Positions 1 to 5,248 of a DNA stretch of 5,820 nt are shown here, piece by piece. Under the pieces are notes generated by a model. The model was given only the letters and a program-made list of their open reading frames with translations. It had not been told where the DNA came from and did not search any database. The stretch covers positions 1 to 5,820 of the forward strand of contig LVBC01000138.1 in assembly GCA_001604265.1 (NCBI GenBank). The letters are read 5' to 3'. The position numbers were made by a program, and so were the translations under genes. The stretch comes from Spirochaetales bacterium Spiro_01 (GTDB taxonomy: Bacteria > Spirochaetota > Spirochaetia > Sphaerochaetales > Sphaerochaetaceae). Position 1 is the stretch's first letter; every line of letters starts with the position of its first letter.

Positions 1-2786
1 ACAGGACGCATATCGATTTTGCCGATGGGATCACCTCCCTGCTCGGTCCAAATGGTTGCGGAAAGTCAAATATCGTCGACTCGATAAAGTGGGTTCTCGG
101 AGAGCACTCCACAAAGTCCCTCAGGGCCAGCAAGATGGAGGACTGCATCTTCAATGGCACTGACAACAGGAAGCCGCTGCAGTTCGCAGAGGTCGCACTG
201 ACCATCGACAACAGCGAGAGGATACTTCCCACCGATATGACCGAGATAGAGATAAAGAGAAGGGTCTTCCGCTCCGGTGAGAACGAATACTACATCAACC
301 GCAACAGGTGCCTTCTGAAGAACATCAGGGAGCTTTTCTTCGATACCGGTGTCGGAAAGAGCGCATACTCCATCCTCGAGCAGGGAAAGATCGACCAGAT
401 CCTCTCCTCGAAGCCGGAGGACAGAAGGTACATCTTCGAGGAGGCTGCCGGAATCTCGCGCTTCAATCAGGAGTGTGCAGAGGCCCAGAAGAAGATACAG
501 AGGACCGAGGAGAATATTGCCCAGGTCGAGATAATAATCAAGAGCGAGAAGAGGACCTATGACAACCTGAAGAATCAGGCAGAGAAGGCTATGCAGTACT
601 CGGAGCTGAGCAAGAGGGTCCTTGCGCTCGATGCGGATCTGCACATTCTCAAGGTGAAGACCTATCAGGACCTCAGGACGATGCGAAGCGAGAGGGTCAT
701 CTCCCTCAAGGCTGACCTTGAAAGGGTCACAGGTGCACTTGAAAGCAGCAAGGAGGAGATCGAGCGCTTCAATGAGGATGTGAGACTCACCTCCGAGAAG
801 AGCCACAACCTCAACTATGCACTCAACAGGGCAGAGGAGGCCGTGAACGGCATCAACGACAGGATCCACATGCTCGAGGACCGCTACCGCGACTACCTTG
901 CTGCAAAGCAGGAGTCGGAGTCCCGATGTCTTTCCATCCAGAGCAACATAGACAGGGACCTTGCGCAGCTCGATGAGATGAGGGAGCAGCTTGCCGACAA
1001 GAGGGAGCAGCTTACAGAGCTCAACAACCAGGCAAGAAGGGCCGAAAAGATAATAGCCGACGACCAGAAGCAGATAGCCAACCTCCAGACCCAGATCGAA
1101 GCAGAGGAGACTCTCATCTCTGATAACGACATGGTGCTCGAATCGCTCTCGATCGAGCTCAAGGATGTAATCGAGAACCTGGCCCTGGAGCTCGATGAGA
1201 AGATGGGCGAGGAGTACTCTGTGCAAAAGCGCAGCGCAGCAGAGAAGCAGTTCAGGTCCACTCTCCAGAGCCTGATAGCCCGTTTCAATGAGAGAAAGAG
1301 GTTCTACGATTCGCTTCCATCCATCGGTGCTGATGCCTCGAACAGGTTCTCTGCCGATATCGAGGCTATCGTCAAGGATCTCGACCTGCTTTCAGGCAGG
1401 TTCGAGGCCTATAGAAGTACAATTCCTCCCTTCATCGACTCACTACTCGCTCCAGAGGGACTTCTTACGAAGAAGAGAAGCATCTCCGACAGAGAGGAGC
1501 GGTGCAGGAAGGAGAACGAGAGAAGCCACGCGAAGATACTCTCATACCGCGAGAGCAGTGCCTCGCTGCAGAGCGAGATAGACTCTCTCAGAAGCACGGT
1601 CGAGCAGATGAACATCCAGGTCGCAAACCTCTCAGGAATCCTTTCCCAGGCCGAGACGACAACAAGGAACCTCGAGAGGTCCATCGAAGAGAAGAGGATG
1701 GACCTTTCGGATGCCCAGAGCGCTTCCCAGGTCGCAGACATGAGGATCCGCGAGAGCAACGACATGCTCAGAAAGGCCGATCAGGAGAAGCTTGAGCTGA
1801 AAAGCAGGGCCGAGAGCATCCGTAGCGAGCTTTCCGAGGTGCAGGCCGAGATCAGCAGAAGGTATGCAGAGCTTACGGCCAAGGAGCAGGAGAGGAACAA
1901 CGTACTCGAGAGCATCAACAACATCAAGAACGAGATAGAGAAGAACGAGATGCTCATCGGAAACTGCGACGAGCACATCACAGAGCTCTTCTCATCCTTC
2001 TTCAACACCTATTCAAGGAACCTGCAGGAGTTCAGGGAGAGGGCAGAAGGAGAGCTGCCGGACCAGGTGCTTGTCGAGAACGAGCTATCAGAGGTCAGAA
2101 AGCAGCTTCAGGCACTGGGACCCAATATCAACCACATGGCAGTGGACGACTTCAAGGAGGCCAAGGAGCGCTACGACTTCTACGTCGGACAGCTGGATGA
2201 CCTCATGAAGGCGAAATCCGATCTCGAGAAGGTACTGACCGAGATCCAGGGAAAGAGCGAGGAGCTCTTTCTTGCGACCTACAAGCAGATCAGCGACAAC
2301 TTCCAGGAGATGTTCAAGCGGCTTTTCAATGGAGGAAGGGCCGAGATAACACTTGCAGACCCTGAGAACGTGCTTACAAGCGGCATCGATATCTTCGCAC
2401 AGCCGCCTGGAAAGAAGCTCATCTCGCTTTCACTTCTATCCGGTGGTGAAAGGAGCATGACTGCAGTTGCGCTTCTCTTTGCGACATATATGGTAAAGCC
2501 ATCGCCATTCTGCATCCTCGATGAGATCGATGCGGCACTCGATGACAAGAATATCGGATACTTCCTTTCGGTCCTGGAGGATTTCGGAAAGACGAGCCAG
2601 TTCATCATAATAACGCATAACAAGCACACTGTTCTCGGCTCCACGTCGCTTCTCGGTGTGACCCAGATGGAGGCAGGTGTCTCGACGACGGTCACCTACA
2701 AGCTTGCAAGGGTCGAGGGCGAGCCTGTTATCCTCAACGAGGATGAGCAGCAGGTCGATTTCGATGATGAAGGAAGGCGCACCTAA
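1..2786 (+). CDS. smc: Chromosome partition/condensation ATPase SMC (5' partial), short form without an obvious hinge
   Basis: SMC proteins are ABC-type ATPases that form dimeric rings, extrude DNA loops and help segregate the nucleoid. The open frame is already running at base 3 and ends with TAA at 2784-2786, giving 927 residues in the window. From the usual position of Walker A, about 17-20 N-terminal residues are missing. Visible in order (window residue numbers): Walker A GPNGCGKS (15-22), the basic SLRASKMED stretch (~39-47), the Q-loop glutamine in LEQGK (Q127), FEEAAG closing the N-head (~155), a long Glu/Lys/Arg/Gln-rich coiled coil (~156-434), a proline-containing break (~435-490), a second coiled coil to ~704, then the C-head with AQPPGKK, signature LSGGE (812-816), Walker B FCILDE (836-841) and the H-loop histidine in ITHNK (H872). 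All catalytic motifs are intact. The inferred full length of ~945 is well below the usual ~1150-1200. The ~120-200 residue hinge domain is not recognisable. Confidence in SMC identity is very high. Confidence 0.97.
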   Translation, partial: RTHIDFADGITSLLGPNGCGKSNIVDSIKWVLGEHSTKSLRASKMEDCIFNGTDNRKPLQFAEVALTIDNSERILPTDMTEIEIKRRVFRSGENEYYINRNRCLLKNIRELFFDTGVGKSAYSILEQGKIDQILSSKPEDRRYIFEEAAGISRFNQECAEAQKKIQRTEENIAQVEIIIKSEKRTYDNLKNQAEKAMQYSELSKRVLALDADLHILKVKTYQDLRTMRSERVISLKADLERVTGALESSKEEIERFNEDVRLTSEKSHNLNYALNRAEEAVNGINDRIHMLEDRYRDYLAAKQESESRCLSIQSNIDRDLAQLDEMREQLADKREQLTELNNQARRAEKIIADDQKQIANLQTQIEAEETLISDNDMVLESLSIELKDVIENLALELDEKMGEEYSVQKRSAAEKQFRSTLQSLIARFNERKRFYDSLPSIGADASNRFSADIEAIVKDLDLLSGRFEAYRSTIPPFIDSLLAPEGLLTKKRSISDREERCRKENERSHAKILSYRESSASLQSEIDSLRSTVEQMNIQVANLSGILSQAETTTRNLERSIEEKRMDLSDAQSASQVADMRIRESNDMLRKADQEKLELKSRAESIRSELSEVQAEISRRYAELTAKEQERNNVLESINNIKNEIEKNEMLIGNCDEHITELFSSFFNTYSRNLQEFRERAEGELPDQVLVENELSEVRKQLQALGPNINHMAVDDFKEAKERYDFYVGQLDDLMKAKSDLEKVLTEIQGKSEELFLATYKQISDNFQEMFKRLFNGGRAEITLADPENVLTSGIDIFAQPPGKKLISLSLLSGGERSMTAVALLFATYMVKPSPFCILDEIDAALDDKNIGYFLSVLEDFGKTSQFIIITHNKHTVLGSTSLLGVTQMEAGVSTTVTYKLARVEGEPVILNEDEQQVDFDDEGRRT
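1305..1475 (+). other. Proline-containing break joining the two SMC coiled-coil arms, where a hinge domain is expected
   Basis: This part of smc encodes window residues ~435-491. It contains P439, P475, P476 and P484 plus several glycines. No proline occurs in the N-arm (~156-434), and the C-arm has only P686, close to the head. The break therefore looks like the turn of the antiparallel coil. It begins YDSLPSIGADASNRF and ends near LLAPEGLLTKK, with a possible amphipathic helix between (ADIEAIVKDLDLLSGRFEAY). Canonical SMC hinges are far larger, with conserved Gly-rich motifs and a GRATFLPL-like strand; none of these is seen. Its role as a minimal hinge or turn is inferred from position and composition. 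Confidence 0.6.
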
Positions 2787-2815
2787 TTGACGGATTTGCT
2801 ATTAATTAGTATAAA
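2787..2815 (+). promoter_or_regulatory. Sigma70-type promoter for ffh and the downstream operon
   Basis: A -35 box TTGACG (2787-2792, 5/6 to TTGACA) is followed by exactly 17 bp and a -10 box TATAAA (2810-2815, 5/6 to TATAAT). The spacer is AT-rich at its 3' end. Transcription would start near 2821-2823, leaving a ~25-nt leader before the ffh ATG. The -35 box starts one base after the smc stop codon. This suggests that ffh and the ribosome-associated genes can be transcribed independently of smc. It is predicted from consensus and spacing only. Confidence 0.75.
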
Positions 2816-2836
2816 TACGAAGTTGCATTATGCACT

Positions 2837-2840
2837 GAGG
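2837..2840 (+). promoter_or_regulatory. Shine-Dalgarno site of ffh
   Basis: GAGG lies 7 nt before the ATG at 2848, within the short predicted leader. It supports this start, which also matches the usual MF-x(n) beginning of bacterial Ffh. Confidence 0.75.
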
Positions 2841-2847
2841 ATAATAG

Positions 2848-4182
2848 ATGTTCGATAGTATCAGTTCAAAGTTTAGCTCTATCATGAAGAATCTCTCCGG
2901 TAAGGGAAAGATTACCGAGAAGAATATCCGTGATGCAGTTGAAGAGATCAGGATGTCTCTTCTTGATGCTGATGTCAACCTCAGAGTAGTAAGGCGCTTT
3001 ATCAATGGTACTCTCGAAGAGGCACTTGGCGAGAAGGTCCTTGCCGCAGTCGATCCTGGCCAGCAGTTCACGAAGATAGTCTACGACCGAATGGTCGCAC
3101 TTCTTGGAGATGGTGAGAACCAGGCTCTCAAGCTGAAGGGAAAGGATGCTACTACCATCATCCTGATGATGGGTCTCCAGGGTTCCGGCAAGACGACAAC
3201 TGCAAGCAAGCTGGCCTACAAGCTTTCGAAAGAGGGCAGGAAGGTGCTCCTGGTCGCTGCCGACCTCGTAAGACCTGCAGCTGTCCAGCAGCTCTGCGTT
3301 CTCGGTGAGAAGGTCGGTGTCAGAGTATTCACGATTCCTGGCGAGAAGAATCCAGTCAAGGTCGCATCAGAGGCCGTGAAGACAGCAAGGCACGAGCTCT
3401 ACGATACAGTCATCGTCGATACTTCAGGTAGAATGCACCTGGATGAGGTCCTGATGAAGGAGATCCAGGATGTCGCAGCTGCCATCAGGCCGGACGAGAC
3501 ACTCTTCGTTGCCGATGCGATGACCGGTCAGAACGCCGTTTCCATTGCACAGGAGTTCGAGACAAAGGTCGGAATCTCGGGTGTGATCCTCTCGAAGTTC
3601 GACTCCGATACCAGAGGTGGTGCCGCACTCTCTCTCAAGAGCGTTGTCGGCAAGCCGATCAAGTTCATAGGTACTGGAGAGAAGCCCGAGGACCTCGAGG
3701 AGTTCCATCCGGATAGAATCGCATCCAGGATCCTTGGCATGGGCGATGTCGTCTCTCTCGTAGAGAAGGCACAGCAGGTCTATGACAAGGAAGAGGCCGA
3801 GAGGATGGCCAAGAAGATACAGAAGAACACCTTCGATCTTCAGGACTATCTTGACCAGCTGGAGAATATGAAGAAAATGGGATCTGCAGACAAGCTTCTC
3901 GAGATGATTCCCGGCGCGAAGGGAAATATCTCCGAAGAGGATCTGCACCTGGAGGAGCTGGAGGCCGAGAAGGCCATCATCCGCTCCATGACGAAGTTCG
4001 AGAGATCGAACTACAGGATAATCGGACCGAGCAGGAGAAAGAGGATCGCAAAGGGCTCCGGAACCTCCGTTGCCGATGTCAATCGCCTTCTCAAGAAGTT
4101 CGAGAAGAGCAAGCTGATGATGAAGAAGCTTGCTACAAACAAGAAATTCCAGTCAGACATGCTCAAGTACATGGGCAGGTAG
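2848..4182 (+). CDS. ffh: Signal recognition particle GTPase Ffh (SRP54)
   Basis: Ffh binds 4.5S/SRP RNA, recognises signal peptides as they leave the ribosome, and with its receptor FtsY delivers the ribosome to the membrane translocon. The product has 444 residues, a normal length. The N domain is a helical bundle (1-~88, with EIRMSLLDADVNL). The G domain follows with G1 GLQGSGKTT (109-117), G2 DLVRPAA (139-145), G3 DTSGR (191-195), G4 SKFD (249-252) leading into RGGAALS, and closing-loop GTGEKPEDLE (275-284). The M domain (~328-433) has the Met-rich MKKMG..KLLEMIPG segment and the RNA-binding RRKRIAKGSG motif (396-405). G3 and G4 differ slightly from the common DTAGR and TKLD; as far as I recall this is seen in spirochaetes. 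It is preceded by its own promoter and followed 34 bp later by rpsP, probably co-transcribed. FtsY would share the G motifs but lacks an M domain, so Ffh is certain. Confidence 0.98.
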   Translation: MFDSISSKFSSIMKNLSGKGKITEKNIRDAVEEIRMSLLDADVNLRVVRRFINGTLEEALGEKVLAAVDPGQQFTKIVYDRMVALLGDGENQALKLKGKDATTIILMMGLQGSGKTTTASKLAYKLSKEGRKVLLVAADLVRPAAVQQLCVLGEKVGVRVFTIPGEKNPVKVASEAVKTARHELYDTVIVDTSGRMHLDEVLMKEIQDVAAAIRPDETLFVADAMTGQNAVSIAQEFETKVGISGVILSKFDSDTRGGAALSLKSVVGKPIKFIGTGEKPEDLEEFHPDRIASRILGMGDVVSLVEKAQQVYDKEEAERMAKKIQKNTFDLQDYLDQLENMKKMGSADKLLEMIPGAKGNISEEDLHLEELEAEKAIIRSMTKFERSNYRIIGPSRRKRIAKGSGTSVADVNRLLKKFEKSKLMMKKLATNKKFQSDMLKYMGR

Positions 4183-4198
4183 GGCTATCAAGTAGTAT

Positions 4199-4204
4199 AA
4201 GGAG
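4199..4204 (+). promoter_or_regulatory. Shine-Dalgarno site of rpsP, long spacing
   Basis: AAGGAG matches the anti-SD well but sits 12 nt before the ATG at 4217, somewhat longer than the usual 5-9. The S16 N-terminus MVTIRLKRFG is canonical, so the start is secure despite the spacing. Confidence 0.65.
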
Positions 4205-4216
4205 TAAAGCTAGAAA

Positions 4217-4480
4217 ATGGTTACAATCAGACTCAAGCGTTTTGGTGCAAAGGCAAGACCATACTTCAGAGTTGTTGTTCAGGATGGTAGAATCGCTACC
4301 AAGGGTAAGACTATCGATGAGATCGGTGTCTACAACCCAATCGAGGCTGCAGACAAGCAGATCAACATCGATACCGAGAAGGCATCAGAGTGGATCAGGA
4401 AGGGTGCAGTTCCTTCTGACACAGTAAAGAAGATTTTCAACCAGAAGGGTGTAACTCTTACCAGAACCGTACAGGACTAA
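4217..4480 (+). CDS. rpsP: 30S ribosomal protein S16
   Basis: S16 is an early-binding protein of the 30S body that stabilises 16S rRNA during assembly. The product has 87 residues, typical of bacterial S16 (~80-90). It has the diagnostic N-terminus MVTIRLKRFGAKARPYFRVV, the middle IDEIGVYNP and the C-terminal part with WIRKGAVPSDTVKKIF. It is basic, as expected for an rRNA binder. Codon use stands out from smc: all six glycines are GGT, and most arginines are AGA, where smc favours AGG. This fits selection for high expression. The gene lies 34 bp after ffh and 24 bp before khpA. No convincing separate promoter is seen, so it probably depends on the promoter before ffh, on read-through, or on an unrecognised site. 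Confidence 0.98.
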   Translation: MVTIRLKRFGAKARPYFRVVVQDGRIATKGKTIDEIGVYNPIEAADKQINIDTEKASEWIRKGAVPSDTVKKIFNQKGVTLTRTVQD

Positions 4481-4515
4481 TCCTTTTTCTATAGAGGTCA
4501 GTGTATGGAAAAGGA
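4481..4515 (+). promoter_or_regulatory. Possible RNA hairpin enclosing the khpA ribosome-binding site
   Basis: TCCTTTTTC (4481-4489) can pair with GGAAAAGGA (4507-4515) over 9 consecutive positions, one of them a T-G wobble. The 17-nt loop holds the khpA Shine-Dalgarno AGAGG (4493-4497) and the first two bases of the ATG. In RNA it could modulate khpA initiation. It is A/U-rich with a large loop, so stability is uncertain and chance pairing of pyrimidine and purine tracts is possible. Confidence 0.25.
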
Positions 4516-4738
4516 ACTGGTTGAATTTGTAGTCAAGTCTCTTGTCGACAGACCAGAAGAGGTTTCCGTGAACGTAGTGGAGGGTGAGAAATCCACCATT
4601 CTCGAGCTTCGCGTGGCCAGTGATGATGTAGGCAAGGTAATAGGCAAACAGGGCCGTATCGCAAAGGCAATCAGAACTATTCTTTCTGCTTCTGCAACCA
4701 AGGACGGCAAGCATGCTGTATTGGAGATTCTTGACTGA
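4505..4738 (+). CDS. khpA: Small KH-domain RNA-binding protein KhpA (YlqC family)
   Basis: KhpA-family proteins are single-KH-domain RNA binders. In Firmicutes KhpA pairs with KhpB/Jag and affects cell elongation and division and small-RNA interactions; the role outside Firmicutes is less clear. The product has 77 residues, the usual family size. It opens [20 protein letters not shown], and the KH signature [19 protein letters not shown] contains the GxxG loop as GKQG. There is no other domain, signal peptide or membrane segment. An SD-like GAGG at 4494-4497 lies 7 nt before the ATG. A GTG at 4501 is out of frame and is not an alternative start. Its position between rpsP and rimM is the classic location of this family. 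Its stop TGA shares a base with the rimM ATG, indicating coupled translation. No khpB is visible in the window. Confidence 0.93.
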   Translation: MEKELVEFVVKSLVDRPEEVSVNVVEGEKSTILELRVASDDVGKVIGKQGRIAKAIRTILSASATKDGKHAVLEILD

Positions 4739-5247
4739 TGGATAAGGCGTTCCTCGCTACTGCCACAGTTGGAAGAACCCATGGAGTGGAGGGCTTTCTT
4801 AGACTCGTCTCCCTTTCAGGAGAGACCAGACATCTGAGGAGGCTCTCTTCTTGTGTCCTGGTGACAAAGGAAAAAAAGGAGCTGGATGTAGAGATCGAAT
4901 CGGTGAAGAGCCTTGCAGACTCTCTTCTTGTCCGCTTCAGGGGCTACGAGACACCTGAAAAGGCGCGTCTGCTTGCAGGCTCTGTGATGTACATAGACAG
5001 AAAGGACGCACCGAAGCTCAGGAAGGGCGAAGTCTACGTTGCAGACCTCTTCGGTCTTTCGGTTGAATGCGAGAAAAGTGTCGTCGGCAAGGTCGAATTC
5101 GTCTCCGATGGCGCCCAGGCGATGTTCCTCAATGTCAGGAGAAACGATGGCGAGATGAGGATAATCCCATACCTTCCCGTCTACGTTGGAAGACCGGATC
5201 TCGAGAAGGGCACCATCGAGCTTCTAATGAAGGAGCTTCTGGACTGA
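4738..5247 (+). CDS. rimM: Ribosome maturation factor RimM
   Basis: RimM binds S19 and assists folding of the 16S rRNA 3' (head) domain during late 30S assembly. The product has 169 residues, normal for the family. The N-terminal RimM barrel carries the hallmark VGRTHGVEGFLRL (11-23), and the FRGYETPEKARLLAGSVMYI stretch ends that domain. The C-terminal PRC-barrel (~97-166) has GEVYVADLFGLSV and GKVEFVSDGAQ and ends with an IIPYLPVYV segment and a DLEKGTIEL strand. The commonly conserved Asn-Asp in the PRC motif (GxNDVLxV) is not present; the equivalent stretch is GAQAMFLNV. The ATG overlaps the khpA stop by one base (TGATG), and GGAG at 4723-4726 lies 11 nt upstream, so translation is probably coupled to khpA. 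trmD follows one base after the stop, as in many bacteria. Confidence 0.96.
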   Translation: MDKAFLATATVGRTHGVEGFLRLVSLSGETRHLRRLSSCVLVTKEKKELDVEIESVKSLADSLLVRFRGYETPEKARLLAGSVMYIDRKDAPKLRKGEVYVADLFGLSVECEKSVVGKVEFVSDGAQAMFLNVRRNDGEMRIIPYLPVYVGRPDLEKGTIELLMKELLD

Positions 5248-5248
5248 T

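Noticed and set aside
66..1226. 386-codon open frame on the minus strand opposite smc
   Set aside because: It is antisense to the strongly supported SMC head and coil. Its Leu/Val-rich product mirrors the GAG/CTC/AAG codon bias of the coiled coil, and it shows no family motif. It is a composition shadow.
1..2786. Frameshift, deletion or pseudogene as the reason for the short SMC
   Set aside because: The frame is uninterrupted, both heads carry every ATPase motif, and coiled-coil composition is maintained on both sides of the break. A recent damaging deletion cannot be excluded without relatives, but nothing in the sequence suggests decay.
3424..3948. 174-codon open frame on the minus strand opposite ffh
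   Set aside because: It lies entirely opposite the conserved G and M domains of Ffh and has no recognisable domain.
4196..4201. TATAAG as a -10 box for a separate rpsP promoter
   Set aside because: No -35-like hexamer lies 16-18 bp upstream (GGGCAG region), and the bases overlap the Shine-Dalgarno area.
4473..4490. Possible intrinsic terminator after rpsP (AGGA-CTAA-TCCT then T-run)
   Set aside because: The stem is only 4 bp and khpA starts 15 nt later in a conserved operon. It is too weak to call a terminator.
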